Positions 8,212 to 16,140 of a stretch of DNA of 45,040 nt are shown here, piece after piece; within the stretch, counting starts at the first letter, position 1, and each line of letters begins with the position of its first letter. Both the position numbers and the translations under genes were made by a program. The stretch is from Christensenella intestinihominis. GTDB lineage: Bacteria > Bacillota > Clostridia > Christensenellales > Christensenellaceae. The DNA is taken from NCBI RefSeq assembly GCF_001678845.1, contig NZ_MAIQ01000013.1:1-45040 (forward strand), in the 5' to 3' direction. Below the pieces are notes generated by a model. The model made no database searches and was not told the DNA's origin. It saw only the letters and a list, made by a program, of their open reading frames with translations.

Positions 8212-9111
8212 TTAAAATCTCCGCGGGCGTCTCCTGCGGTTGCGGCGCCGTGCAATACGGAAATGACGAATGGTCCGCATTACGACTACAAACACCGCAA
8301 AACAAATTCCAATCCAGATCAGCACCCAAATCAGGATATAAGTGTAACTGCGCTCAAACAGCGCGCCCAATGTACGGTTTTCATCGAGGTTAAACGAATA
8401 TTCGGGATTTGTGCTGATTATTTTCCCGGGGATTGCCGCGTCATACCAGCCGGAAAAACGCCAGTCTTTCTCAGGCGACGCCCCGATGGTCACGACGCTG
8501 CCGCCGGGAAATGCGCCCGCACCCGTTACGGAGCCTGTGCCCTCCGGGCTGACCGTAAGGTCAAGCTGATAGGTCGCCGCAAATTTTGCGGTCAACGTTG
8601 CGGGAGTATCCTCTGTGATCGTAAACGTATAGCTCTGGTCCGTGCTGACCGGGTCCTCTGCGGACGGGTCGGTAAACCAGCCGATAAAATTATAACTATC
8701 CACAGCGTTTGCCGTTACGGTAACGCTGTCTCCCAGTCCATATTCCGTACCGCTCTGGGAAACGGAGCCACCCTCCTGCGGCGAGGCGTCTACCGTAACC
8801 GTATACTTTTTCTCGAATTTTGCGACATAAGAACGGTTTTCTTCCAGCGTATAAGTAAACTCGGCGCCGGATTCATCCACCGGGGTTCCGTCTGCCCGGA
8901 ACCATCCTGCAAAAATATAGCCGTCCCTGGCAACGGCTTTTATCGTGGCATTTGTTCCGGCCGGGATTTCTCCGCCGCCGGCAACATCATTTACAGATAC
9001 GTCGCCGCCCTCCGCGGGCTCGGCGGTTACATCCACTGTATAAGCAAATGCAGGGACCGCACATGCAACGATCAGCAGTATGGTCACAAGGAAAACAACA
9101 ATTTTCTTCAT
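8212..9111 (-). CDS. Exported surface protein with three InlB-B-type repeats
   Basis: A 299-residue protein. Residues 1-23 form a signal peptide ending AFA. Three divergent repeats of about 75 residues follow (roughly 26-100, 101-180, 182-258), each with a Gly-Gly-x-Val/Ser turn, a GWF or GWY motif and a closing Ala-Lys-Phe or Leu-Phe strand, typical of the bacterial-repeat / InlB B-repeat group. A membrane helix near 262-284 is followed by a very arginine-rich cytoplasmic tail (RRRNRRRRPRRF at the end). So the repeats should face outside and the tail stay inside. There is no LPxTG motif. Start follows GGAG. Function is probably adhesion or a cell-surface scaffold, but the partner is unknown. 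Confidence 0.82.
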   Translation of the reverse strand: MKKIVVFLVTILLIVACAVPAFAYTVDVTAEPAEGGDVSVNDVAGGGEIPAGTNATIKAVARDGYIFAGWFRADGTPVDESGAEFTYTLEENRSYVAKFEKKYTVTVDASPQEGGSVSQSGTEYGLGDSVTVTANAVDSYNFIGWFTDPSAEDPVSTDQSYTFTITEDTPATLTAKFAATYQLDLTVSPEGTGSVTGAGAFPGGSVVTIGASPEKDWRFSGWYDAAIPGKIISTNPEYSFNLDENRTLGALFERSYTYILIWVLIWIGICFAVFVVVMRTIRHFRIARRRNRRRRPRRF

Positions 9112-9136
9112 AAAACTCTCCTAACTAATACATAAT

Positions 9137-9165
9137 ATTCTATCCAGAATCTGAAAAAGTGTCAA
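9137..9165 (-). promoter_or_regulatory. Promoter of the InlB-B-repeat protein gene
   Basis: On the minus strand a perfect TTGACA (complement of 9160-9165), 17-bp spacer and TAGAAT (complement of 9137-9142), about 25 bp before the start codon. The rest of the 9112-9376 gap is AT-rich and should also hold the msrA promoter, which I could not place with confidence. Confidence 0.8.
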
Positions 9166-9376
9166 TCTTTTGGGGTAAGTTTCAAAAAAAGTTAATAATA
9201 TACATTAATTTATGTAAAAAATGATTATACACTATGGCGCACGGGGTACATATAAATGCGAAAGGGCTGGCTTAAGGAAAGACAACTTAAAATTTTATGC
9301 CTGCGAAAATAAAAAATACGTTGAATGTCTCTAATTATTTTATTTTGAATTAAGAACGGAAAAAGGAGGCCTGTAG

Positions 9377-9895
9377 ATGAGAGAAATTTTTTTAGCCGGC
9401 GGCTGCTTCTGGGGAATGCAAAAATATTTTGACCGGGTGGTTGGCGTAATTACAACCCAGGTAGGCTATGCCAACGGCAGGACCGTGAACCCGACCTATG
9501 AAGAAGTGTGCTGCGGCAATTCGAATTTTACGGAAACCGTATGGGTACGCTATAACGAAAATATAATTGATTTCAGGGGAATACTGGATTTGTTTTTCAA
9601 GGTGATTGACCCGACGGCGCGCAACCGGCAGGGAAGTGATTTTGGAACGCAATACCGGAGCGGAATTTATTATACCAACGCCGCGGAAGGCGCGGTGGCC
9701 AGGGAATACATTGAAAAACTCCAGCAGCAGTATGCCCGTCCGATTGTGACGGAGGTGGAAAAGCTGCGGAATTATTATACGGCGGAACCTTATCACCAGA
9801 ATTACCTGGAAAAGAATCCGGGAGGCTACTGCCACATTGGAAAGGAGGCGTTCCAGTATGCCGGAACGTATACACCGTTACAAACGGCCCGGTGA
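9377..9895 (+). CDS. msrA: Peptide-methionine (S)-S-oxide reductase MsrA, cytoplasmic
   Basis: A 172-residue enzyme that reduces the S form of methionine sulfoxide in proteins. The active-site motif GGCFWG is at residues 8-13 (nucleophile Cys10), followed by VGYANGR and the conserved [14 protein letters not shown] block. There is no signal peptide, so it acts in the cytoplasm, unlike the MsrAB lipoprotein at 28156. AAAAAGGAGG precedes the start. The end overlaps the MsrB start by 38 bp, so the two are co-translated. Confidence 0.97.
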   Translation: MREIFLAGGCFWGMQKYFDRVVGVITTQVGYANGRTVNPTYEEVCCGNSNFTETVWVRYNENIIDFRGILDLFFKVIDPTARNRQGSDFGTQYRSGIYYTNAAEGAVAREYIEKLQQQYARPIVTEVEKLRNYYTAEPYHQNYLEKNPGGYCHIGKEAFQYAGTYTPLQTAR

Positions 9896-10337
9896 CGACG
9901 CCTTAAAGCAGGAGCTTCCGGCGGAACGGTATAATGTCATGGTGTCGGACGGAACGGAACGGCCCTTTTCAAGCGAATATTGGGATTATGAAAATGAGGG
10001 CATTTACGTGGACGCCATAACGGGTGAACCGCTTTTTTCTTCCTATGATAAATTCACATCGGGGTGCGGATGGCCAAGCTTTTCAAGACCGCTGCCAGGC
10101 GGACATATTACCACGCGTAGGGATATTTCACATGGAATGATCCGCACGGAGGTAAGGAGTGCGGAAGGGGATTTCCATCTGGGCCATGTGTTTGACGACG
10201 GTCCGGCGGAAATGGGCAGCCAGCGTTATTGCATTAACGGCGCGGCGCTTCGTTTTATTCCGGCGGAGCGCCTTGGCGCCGAAGGGTATGAGTACCTGCT
10301 GCCTTACATGGAAGACAGGCGAAAGGAAGAAAAATAG
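9858..10337 (+). CDS. msrB: Peptide-methionine (R)-S-oxide reductase MsrB, cytoplasmic
   Basis: A 159-residue partner of MsrA that reduces the R form of methionine sulfoxide. It shows GEPLFSSYDKF, the GCGWPSF motif, [10 protein letters not shown] and the catalytic Cys in RYCING. The paired CxxC zinc-binding cysteines of some MsrB proteins are absent, as in many Firmicutes. The start is ATG 9858, 9 bp after AAAGGAGG and inside the end of msrA; a TTG further upstream lacks a site. Confidence 0.96.
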   Translation: MPERIHRYKRPGDDALKQELPAERYNVMVSDGTERPFSSEYWDYENEGIYVDAITGEPLFSSYDKFTSGCGWPSFSRPLPGGHITTRRDISHGMIRTEVRSAEGDFHLGHVFDDGPAEMGSQRYCINGAALRFIPAERLGAEGYEYLLPYMEDRRKEEK

Positions 10338-10340
10338 CTC

Positions 10341-10365
10341 CGCATGTGGGATTGACACACATGCG
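10341..10365. promoter_or_regulatory. Dyad overlapping the -35 of the yjdF promoter
   Basis: Inverted repeat CGCATGTG (10341-10348) and CACATGCG (10358-10365) spaced by 9 nt, 3 bp after the msrB stop. No T-run follows, so it is a poor terminator. Its loop contains the -35 TTGACA of the next promoter, which suggests an operator, or a hairpin protecting the msrB mRNA end. Confidence 0.5.
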
Positions 10366-10380
10366 CCGTATGAATACAAT
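10352..10380 (+). promoter_or_regulatory. Sigma-A promoter of yjdF
   Basis: TTGACA (10352-10357), 17-bp spacer, TACAAT (10375-10380). Five to six matches per hexamer and ideal spacing. Transcription should begin near 10387, leaving a leader of about 114 nt before the yjdF start. Confidence 0.82.
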
Positions 10381-10386
10381 GGAGAT

Positions 10387-10500
10387 GCAAAGATAAAAAC
10401 ACAGCCCCGGTTGGTAGTCCGGGCGCGGACTGATCCGTCAGTAACCTGCCTCCTTGGTTGTCCCTTCTTTGTGCAGTAAACTGGAAAGGAGGGAACCATT
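10387..10500 (+). promoter_or_regulatory. Candidate yjdF (azaaromatic-sensing) riboswitch leader
   Basis: The leader directly precedes a DUF2992/YjdF gene; such genes are known to sit under the yjdF RNA, which binds azaaromatic compounds. The leader has nested hairpins (for example ACTGA/TCAGT near 10428-10441) and an anti-Shine-Dalgarno CCTCCTT (10449-10455) fully complementary to AAGGAGG (10486-10492), the ribosome site of yjdF. That pairing fits translational control. I could not check the RNA consensus from memory, so the class rests mainly on the gene behind it. Confidence 0.62.
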
Positions 10501-10923
10501 ATGGACAGCGCGGCGCTCAGCCTGACGGTGTTTTTTGAAGAACCGTTCTGGATAGGCGTGTTCGAGCGGCGGTCTGCGGGCATGCTCTCCGTGTGCAAGG
10601 TAACCTTTGGGGCGGAACCCAGGGATTACGAGGTGTACGCGGCATGGCTCGGGCATTGGAACGAGCTTTGTTTCAGTCCGCCGGTGAAAGCGGAAAAATA
10701 TCCGGCGCGGACGGCATTGAATCCCAAGCGCATGCAGCGTGCGGCAACCCGTGAGCTGCGGCGGCCGGGAACGGGAACCAAAGCGCAGGAAGCCCTGAAA
10801 CTGCAGCATGAGCAGGGGAAACGGGAGCGGAAAACGTTCAGCCGCGGGCAGGCAGAGCAGGAAAAGGAGCGCAGGTACGAGCTGCGGCAGCAGAAGAGAA
10901 AAGAAAAGCACCGGGGGAGGTAA
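10501..10923 (+). CDS. yjdF: YjdF family protein (DUF2992)
   Basis: A 140-residue basic protein close to Bacillus subtilis YjdF. Shared features are the N-terminal LTVFFEEPFWIGVFE strand pattern, NPKRMQR (residues about 73-79), the TKAQEALKL segment and the Arg/Lys/Glu/Gln-rich helical tail ending KRKEKHRGR. The biochemical role is not established. In other species its expression is switched by azaaromatic compounds through a leader RNA, suggesting a role in coping with such molecules. AAAGGAGGG lies 7 bp before the ATG. A terminator overlaps the stop codon. Confidence 0.94.
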   Translation: MDSAALSLTVFFEEPFWIGVFERRSAGMLSVCKVTFGAEPRDYEVYAAWLGHWNELCFSPPVKAEKYPARTALNPKRMQRAATRELRRPGTGTKAQEALKLQHEQGKRERKTFSRGQAEQEKERRYELRQQKRKEKHRGR

Positions 10924-10938
10924 ACCCCGGTGCTTTTT
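10904..10938. terminator. Bidirectional intrinsic terminator after yjdF
   Basis: A 13-bp perfect stem (AAAAGCACCGGGG against 10925-10937) with an 8-nt loop that contains the yjdF stop codon, with A and T runs on the two sides. It also serves the convergent lipoprotein gene at 10952. Confidence 0.92.
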
Positions 10939-10951
10939 GCTTCTGCCTTGC

Positions 10952-11548
10952 TTAAGCCCACTCAAAGCTGTAGGCGATTGACCTTGCCGTTTCCTGAAGA
11001 TCGGGAATGGCCTCGTCATAAAAATCGGTGGCATGGACCATCACATATTGTTTATCTCCCACGATGTAATATTGAATGGTTGTCGTGCCGTCGCTGTTTT
11101 CAATGGTAAAAACATAGAGGACATCGCCCGCGTCCGTAGAAGTTCCCGTTCCGGTCATGGAAGTGGAACCGGCGGCGCTTGTTTGCTGGGCGAGCTGCGA
11201 AACGATTGCCTGGCGGAATGCTTCATGCTGGTCTGCGGAATAACGGTTGGTGCCGCATTCCACGGAAATATTACTGGTTGGGGAGGAAAGGTCCGTGCCG
11301 TCCTTGACATAGAACCATTTTTCGTCGGTAGAAAATTCCGGCGCTTCGGTCCATCCGGCAGGAATGGTATACGTGCCGAAAAAACGCGTTTCCCGTATAT
11401 TTCCGTCCGCATCCACCACAGAAGAAGCCTCCGAGTTTTCCGCCCTGGCCTTTTGTGAGGATTGGCGCATCAGCGCCCCCATGCTGCACGAGGTAAAAAG
11501 CAGGATACACAGCGCGGCGGAAATGACCGCCCATATTTTCGTCTTCAT
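10952..11548 (-). CDS. Exported lipoprotein of unknown function
   Basis: A 198-residue protein with a lipoprotein signal: a Lys near the start, a hydrophobic core and a lipobox LFTSC (lipidated Cys near residue 20). The mature part has a TIPAGWTEAPEF segment, serine/threonine-rich stretches and a beta-rich C-terminal half, reminiscent of PsbP-like or DUF1795-type proteins, though I cannot assign a family. The open frame extends 32 codons upstream, but the ATG at 11548 has AAGGA 7-8 bp before it and starts the signal peptide. It begins 22 bp after the NYN-domain gene and is probably co-transcribed. Confidence 0.8.
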   Translation of the reverse strand: MKTKIWAVISAALCILLFTSCSMGALMRQSSQKARAENSEASSVVDADGNIRETRFFGTYTIPAGWTEAPEFSTDEKWFYVKDGTDLSSPTSNISVECGTNRYSADQHEAFRQAIVSQLAQQTSAAGSTSMTGTGTSTDAGDVLYVFTIENSDGTTTIQYYIVGDKQYVMVHATDFYDEAIPDLQETARSIAYSFEWA

Positions 11549-11570
11549 AAAGTCGTCCTTTCGCAGCCGG

Positions 11571-12341
11571 TTATTTTCCTTTTTTGGGTTTGAGGCGGAT
11601 AAAGGCATGCCTGATATGCGGATTGCTTGTGGGGCGGCGGTCAATATCGAACTGCTTTAAAGATTCCACCAGCTGCGACAGCTTGGGATAACCATAGTTG
11701 CGCGAGTCGAAATCCGGGTAGCGCTTGTTCAGCAGGTTGCCAACCGCGCCGAGGAACGCCCAGCCGTCGTCGTCTGAAATATCCTTAACGATGGCTTCCA
11801 TTGCCCGCGTAACCTGCATAAGGCTCGCCATGGAAGACTTTTGCGCGGCTTTCCCCGTCGCTGGCCGTTCGGCGGGAACCTTCTGCACGTCCTCCGTGCT
11901 GGAGGCGAGGACCTCGAGGTATTTGAATTTTTCACATGCCGCAATAAAGGGCGACGGGGTTTTTTGCTCGCCCATGCCGACCACAAACATTCCCGCCTCC
12001 CGCAGCCGCGCCGCGAGGCGTGTGAAATCGCTGTCCGAGGACACAATGCAAAAACCGTCCACGTTCCCGGAATAGAGGATATCCATCGCATCGATGATAA
12101 GCGCCGAATCGGTTGCGTTTTTGCCCTTGGTATAGCTGTATTGCTGGATCGGGGCAATCGAATAGTTCAGCAGCACCTTTTTCCAGGCCGCGTTTTGCGG
12201 CGTCGTCCAGTCCCCGTAAATGCGCTTATACGTGGGGATTCCATAGTTGGATATCTCGTCGAAAATAAAAGAAATATATTTATCGGAGACATTATCCGCG
12301 TCGATCAATACCGCAATCCTTTTATCATTTTCACTTTCCAT
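11571..12341 (-). CDS. NYN-domain putative ribonuclease with C-terminal LOTUS/OST-HTH domain
   Basis: A 256-residue protein of the LabA/DUF88 type. Residues 8-150 form a NYN (PIN-like) nuclease domain with acidic signature residues in VLIDADNVSD, DSALIIDAMD and VSSDSDF. After a linker, residues about 165-255 form a LOTUS/OST-HTH domain (GWAFLGAVGNLL, FDSRNYG, LSQLVES), which binds RNA in other systems. The pair suggests RNA binding and cleavage, but the substrate is unknown. The gene is divergent from iorA and is followed after 22 bp by the lipoprotein gene. Confidence 0.9.
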   Translation of the reverse strand: MESENDKRIAVLIDADNVSDKYISFIFDEISNYGIPTYKRIYGDWTTPQNAAWKKVLLNYSIAPIQQYSYTKGKNATDSALIIDAMDILYSGNVDGFCIVSSDSDFTRLAARLREAGMFVVGMGEQKTPSPFIAACEKFKYLEVLASSTEDVQKVPAERPATGKAAQKSSMASLMQVTRAMEAIVKDISDDDGWAFLGAVGNLLNKRYPDFDSRNYGYPKLSQLVESLKQFDIDRRPTSNPHIRHAFIRLKPKKGK

Positions 12342-12416
12342 AAAATTCTTCTTTCCTGATGATTAAAATAATATAATCTTATTATAACACAAAGAGGGGC
12401 CGCTATGCGTATTTCG

Positions 12417-12445
12417 TTTACAAAAGTGCGCCTTTTTTGTATAAT
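12417..12445 (+). promoter_or_regulatory. Promoter of the iorAB operon
   Basis: TTTACA (12417-12422), 17-bp spacer, TATAAT (12440-12445). Transcription would begin near 12452, about 30 nt before the iorA start. Confidence 0.83.
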
Positions 12446-12481
12446 AGAAAGAGTTTTTGCTGGAGCCATAAGGAGGCAATT

Positions 12482-14263
12482 TTGGAATTATTAATGGGGA
12501 ATGAAGCAATCGCGCTCGGGGCCATTCGCGCAGGGGTCAACCTTGTGTGCGGATATCCGGGCACACCCTCTACAGAGGTGCTGGAAACGGTTGCAAAACA
12601 TAATCCGGGCGACATCCATGTGGAGTGGGCGTCCAACGAAAAAGCGGCGATGGAGGTCGGCGGGGGCGCAAGCTTTACCGGGGCGCGCGTGATGGTGACG
12701 ATGAAGCAGATGGGGCTTAACGTGGCGGCGGACCCGCTGATGTGCCTTTCCTACCTTGGGGTGAAAGGCGGGCTGGTGGTTCTTGTGGCGGACGACCCGG
12801 GCCCGATTTCCTCGCAGACGGAGCAGGACACGCGGCATTTCGCAAAATTTGCCAACCTGCCTGTGCTCGATCCGGCAACGCCCGAAGAGGCTTACCAAAT
12901 GGTGCAGGAAGCGTTCGGGCTTTCGGAACGGTGGGGTCTGCCGGTGATCCTGCGGCCGACGACGCGCATCTGCCATGCGTCCGCGTCGATCGCGGCGGAG
13001 CCGCGCAGTGGAAAGCATGAATACCCGGGCTTTGAAAAGGACCCGCGCTGGGTCATTTTCCCGAGCCTGTCCCTGAAAAACCACGGGGAACTGGAACGCA
13101 AGCAAAAGGAGATTGGAAAAGAGTTTTCGCACAGCGTGTTCAATGATGTGGAGGGAAACGGCAGCATCGGCATCGTGGCATCCGGCGCCGCCTATACCTA
13201 TGCGAAGGAAGCGGTGGAAGAGCTTGGGGCGAACGTAACGCTTGTGAAGATCGGTACGCCATATCCCTTCCCGGAAGACTTTGCGCTGGAATTTATGAAG
13301 GAGCTCGATAAGGTGCTGGTGGTCGAGGAGCTTGACGCGGTGATCGAACGCAGCCTGGCGGAGGCTCTGGGGAAGCATAACATAAAGCTTGGCGTTTACG
13401 GGAAAGAGACGGGGAACCTTCCCGCGGCGGGCGAATATACGCATGAAATTGTGCGCGGCGCAATTGCGGAGTTCCTCGGCGGCGGTGAAAGGGAAACGGC
13501 GGCGGAAGCGCCGCCCGTGCTTCCTGTCCGTCCGCCCGTGCTGTGCGCGGGCTGCCCGCACCGGGCGTCATTCTATGCCGTTAAGACGGCGATGAAGGGC
13601 ATTCCGGCGGTGTTTACGGGCGACATCGGATGCTATACGCTGGGAAACGCGAAGCCGCTTGACATGGTGGATACCTGCCTGTGCATGGGCGCGGGCGTTA
13701 CCGTGGCTCAGGGGCTTTACCACATGGAACCGGACAAAAAGTATTTTGCCTTTATCGGCGATTCGACGTTTTTCCACACGGGCATTCCGGGAGTGGTGAA
13801 CGCCGCCTATAACCAGGCGAAAATTACGGTGGCGGTGCTCGACAACAGCACGACGGCAATGACGGGACAGCAGCCCCATCCGGGAACCGGACGCACGATG
13901 ATGGGAACGGACTCGCCGAAAATCGATATTGAAGCGATGCTCCGCGCGAGCGGCGCGGGCTGGGTGAAAACCGTCGATCCGTTCGACTTCGGCGCGGCGG
14001 TCGCGGCGGCAAAAGAGGCGGCGGAATTTGACGGCGTATCGGCGATTATCTTTAAAGCGCCGTGCATTGCGCTGCACAAACCGCAGGGGGCGTACGAAAT
14101 TCATGAAAGCTGTATCGGCTGTAAAAAATGCATCCGCGAGATTGGCTGCCCCGCCATTTCCGTAACGGGCGGCGCCGTGCGGATCGAGCCGTCGCTGTGC
14201 TATGGCTGCGGCCTGTGCGCCTACGTGTGCCCGGCAGCGGCAATCGGGGAGGTGCGGAAATGA
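12482..14263 (+). CDS. iorA: Indolepyruvate ferredoxin oxidoreductase, alpha subunit
   Basis: A 593-residue thiamine-diphosphate enzyme subunit that, with IorB, oxidatively decarboxylates aryl-pyruvates from Trp, Phe and Tyr to aryl-acetyl-CoA and reduces ferredoxin. It has the pyrimidine-binding N-terminal domain (LLMGNEAIALGAIRAG, GYPGTPSTE), the CAGCPHR segment, the thiamine-binding GDIGCYTLG region and a C-terminal pair of [4Fe-4S] motifs (CIGCKKCIREIGCP and CYGCGLCAYVCP). I chose the TTG at 12482: AAGGAGG ends 5 bp before it, while the ATG at 12494 would be 17 bp away. The stop overlaps iorB by 4 bp. Confidence 0.96.
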   Translation: MELLMGNEAIALGAIRAGVNLVCGYPGTPSTEVLETVAKHNPGDIHVEWASNEKAAMEVGGGASFTGARVMVTMKQMGLNVAADPLMCLSYLGVKGGLVVLVADDPGPISSQTEQDTRHFAKFANLPVLDPATPEEAYQMVQEAFGLSERWGLPVILRPTTRICHASASIAAEPRSGKHEYPGFEKDPRWVIFPSLSLKNHGELERKQKEIGKEFSHSVFNDVEGNGSIGIVASGAAYTYAKEAVEELGANVTLVKIGTPYPFPEDFALEFMKELDKVLVVEELDAVIERSLAEALGKHNIKLGVYGKETGNLPAAGEYTHEIVRGAIAEFLGGGERETAAEAPPVLPVRPPVLCAGCPHRASFYAVKTAMKGIPAVFTGDIGCYTLGNAKPLDMVDTCLCMGAGVTVAQGLYHMEPDKKYFAFIGDSTFFHTGIPGVVNAAYNQAKITVAVLDNSTTAMTGQQPHPGTGRTMMGTDSPKIDIEAMLRASGAGWVKTVDPFDFGAAVAAAKEAAEFDGVSAIIFKAPCIALHKPQGAYEIHESCIGCKKCIREIGCPAISVTGGAVRIEPSLCYGCGLCAYVCPAAAIGEVRK

Positions 14264-14862
14264 AATACGATATCCTGATTGCGGGCGTCGGCGGGCAGGG
14301 AACGATACTTGCTTCAAAGCTGATCGCGCAGGCGGCGATGGAAGAGGGACGGTTCGTACGCACCTCCGAAACAATCGGCATGGCGCAGCGGGGCGGCTGC
14401 GTGGTGAGCCATGTGCGCATCGGCTCCCGGGACGAAAGCAGCGTGATTCCCATGCACGGGGCAGACCTGCTGCTGGGCTTTGAACCAGCAGAAGCGGCGC
14501 GCAGCCTTGGACGCCTCCGGAAGGGCGGGAAAGCGGTTGTCAATACGGCAAGGGTTGTCCCGGTGACGGCGTCCCTTTCCGGCAAGGCCTATGAAACGGA
14601 AGAAATCTTTGAATATATCAGGCGCGGCGCGCAGGTATGGACGCTCGATGCGACGGCAATTGCGGAAGCATGCGGCAGCGCGAAGGCGGCGAATGTGGTA
14701 ATGCTCGGCGCGGGAATCGGCGTAGGCGCGCTGCCATTCAGCGTGGAGTGCATGGAAGGGCTGCTGGCCCGGCGGCTCCCGGAAAAATTGTTTGCTGCCA
14801 ACCGGAAGGCGCTCTATGCGGGGTACGATTGCGTAGGCGGGGCAAAAGGAGAGACGGAGTGA
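14260..14862 (+). CDS. iorB: Indolepyruvate ferredoxin oxidoreductase, beta subunit
   Basis: A 200-residue gamma-type 2-oxoacid:ferredoxin oxidoreductase subunit (POR_N/KorC fold). The opening DILIAGVGGQGTILASKLIAQ and SETIGMAQRGG motifs are diagnostic. It completes the IorAB enzyme. The ATG overlaps the iorA stop (ATGA), and its own end overlaps the ligase start by 4 bp, so all three genes are translationally coupled. The open frame extends further upstream inside iorA but has no reason to be used. Confidence 0.95.
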   Translation: MKYDILIAGVGGQGTILASKLIAQAAMEEGRFVRTSETIGMAQRGGCVVSHVRIGSRDESSVIPMHGADLLLGFEPAEAARSLGRLRKGGKAVVNTARVVPVTASLSGKAYETEEIFEYIRRGAQVWTLDATAIAEACGSAKAANVVMLGAGIGVGALPFSVECMEGLLARRLPEKLFAANRKALYAGYDCVGGAKGETE

Positions 14863-16094
14863 CGGAGACACAGTACAAGCTGTTTTTGAAGCAGCTGAAA
14901 AACGTGTATGAAAACAGCGCGTTTTATAAACAGAAATTTGCGGAATGCGGGCTTTTGCCGGAGGATATCAAATCGCCGGAGGACATTAAAAAGATTCCCT
15001 TTACGGATAAAACAGACCTTCGCAGGGCATATCCGCTGGGGCTGATGGCCGTGCCGGAGGAGCGGGTTGTGCGCATCCATTCCACCTCGGGAACAACGGG
15101 CGACCCGGTGATTATCCCTTATACGGCGCAGGACGTCGCCGACTGGTGCGGGATGTTCAAACGCTGCTACGAGATTGCCGGCGTGACGGCGGCCGACCGG
15201 GTACAGATTACGCCGGGCTTTGGCCTGTGGACGGCGGGCATCGGGTTCCAGGCGGGCTGCGAGGCGCTGGGGGCGATGGCGGTGCCTATGGGGCCGGGCA
15301 ACACGGAAAAACAGCTGAAGATGATGACGGACCTTAAAACAACGGTAATCGGCTCCACCTCGTCTTATGCCCTGCTGCTTGCAGAGCAGGTGCAGGAGCT
15401 GGGACTCCGGGACGGGTTGGCGCTTAAAAAGGGCATCATCGGCTCGGAACGGTGGAGCGACAAGATGCGCAAGCGCATCCGCGAGGGCCTCGGCATCGAG
15501 CTTTTTGACATCTACGGCCTGACCGAAATTTATGGCCCGGGGATTTCCATTGACTGTGAATATCATACGGGGCTCCATTATTTCGACGATTTCCTGTATT
15601 TCGAGATCATAGACCCGGAAACGGGTGAAAATGTGCCGGACGGGGCATACGGGGAAATCGTTATCACGACGCTCCGCAAGGAGGGCGCGCCGCTGCTGCG
15701 CTACCGCACGCACGATATGTCCCGCCTGATTCCGGGAAAATGCGCCTGCGGGCGGAGTTATCCCCGCCACGACCGGATTCTCGGGCGTACGGACGATGTG
15801 GTCAAGGTGAAGGGCGTCAATATCCACCCGAGCCAGATCGATATTTTGCTGAAGGGCGTGGAAGGCGTGAGCAGCGAATATATGGTGTCGCTTACCAAAG
15901 AGGGAAGCAAGGATAAAATGATCCTGCGGTTTGAGGCGGAGGAAGGCGCGGACCTGCGGGAGCTGGAGCAATTTGTCGGCCATGCGTTCAAGCAGAAGAT
16001 CGGCATCCGCATCAATGTGGAGGCCGTGCCCGTGGGGGTGCTTCCGCGCAGCGAGAAAAAGACGAAACGAATCCATGATTTACGGTATCAGTAA
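14859..16094 (+). CDS. paaK: Phenylacetate-CoA ligase family enzyme (AMP-forming)
   Basis: A 411-residue adenylate-forming enzyme. It has the ATP-binding motif HSTSGTTGDPV, GLTEIYGPG, the YRTHD motif near the domain junction and the C-terminal GRTDDVVKVKGVNIHPSQI segment typical of PaaK. Starting with GTG at 14859 (AAAGGAGA upstream), it is coupled to iorB. In ior clusters such a ligase probably interconverts aryl-acetate and aryl-acetyl-CoA; running toward the free acid would conserve energy. Whether it acts in that direction is an inference from context. Confidence 0.9.
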   Translation: MTETQYKLFLKQLKNVYENSAFYKQKFAECGLLPEDIKSPEDIKKIPFTDKTDLRRAYPLGLMAVPEERVVRIHSTSGTTGDPVIIPYTAQDVADWCGMFKRCYEIAGVTAADRVQITPGFGLWTAGIGFQAGCEALGAMAVPMGPGNTEKQLKMMTDLKTTVIGSTSSYALLLAEQVQELGLRDGLALKKGIIGSERWSDKMRKRIREGLGIELFDIYGLTEIYGPGISIDCEYHTGLHYFDDFLYFEIIDPETGENVPDGAYGEIVITTLRKEGAPLLRYRTHDMSRLIPGKCACGRSYPRHDRILGRTDDVVKVKGVNIHPSQIDILLKGVEGVSSEYMVSLTKEGSKDKMILRFEAEEGADLRELEQFVGHAFKQKIGIRINVEAVPVGVLPRSEKKTKRIHDLRYQ

Positions 16095-16140
16095 ATTGGA
16101 ATAAAGGGACGCTCACTCAAATGAATACGGAGGCCTTGGA

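Noticed and set aside
8143-9135. 330-residue plus-strand open frame
   Set aside because: Opposite the InlB-B-repeat protein, which has a signal peptide, promoter and terminator on the minus strand.
12491-13561. 356-residue minus-strand open frame
   Set aside because: Antisense to iorA with no motif and a shadow-like composition.
14814-16076. 420-residue minus-strand open frame
   Set aside because: Antisense to the CoA ligase, whose motifs are clear; arginine- and histidine-rich composition typical of a shadow frame.
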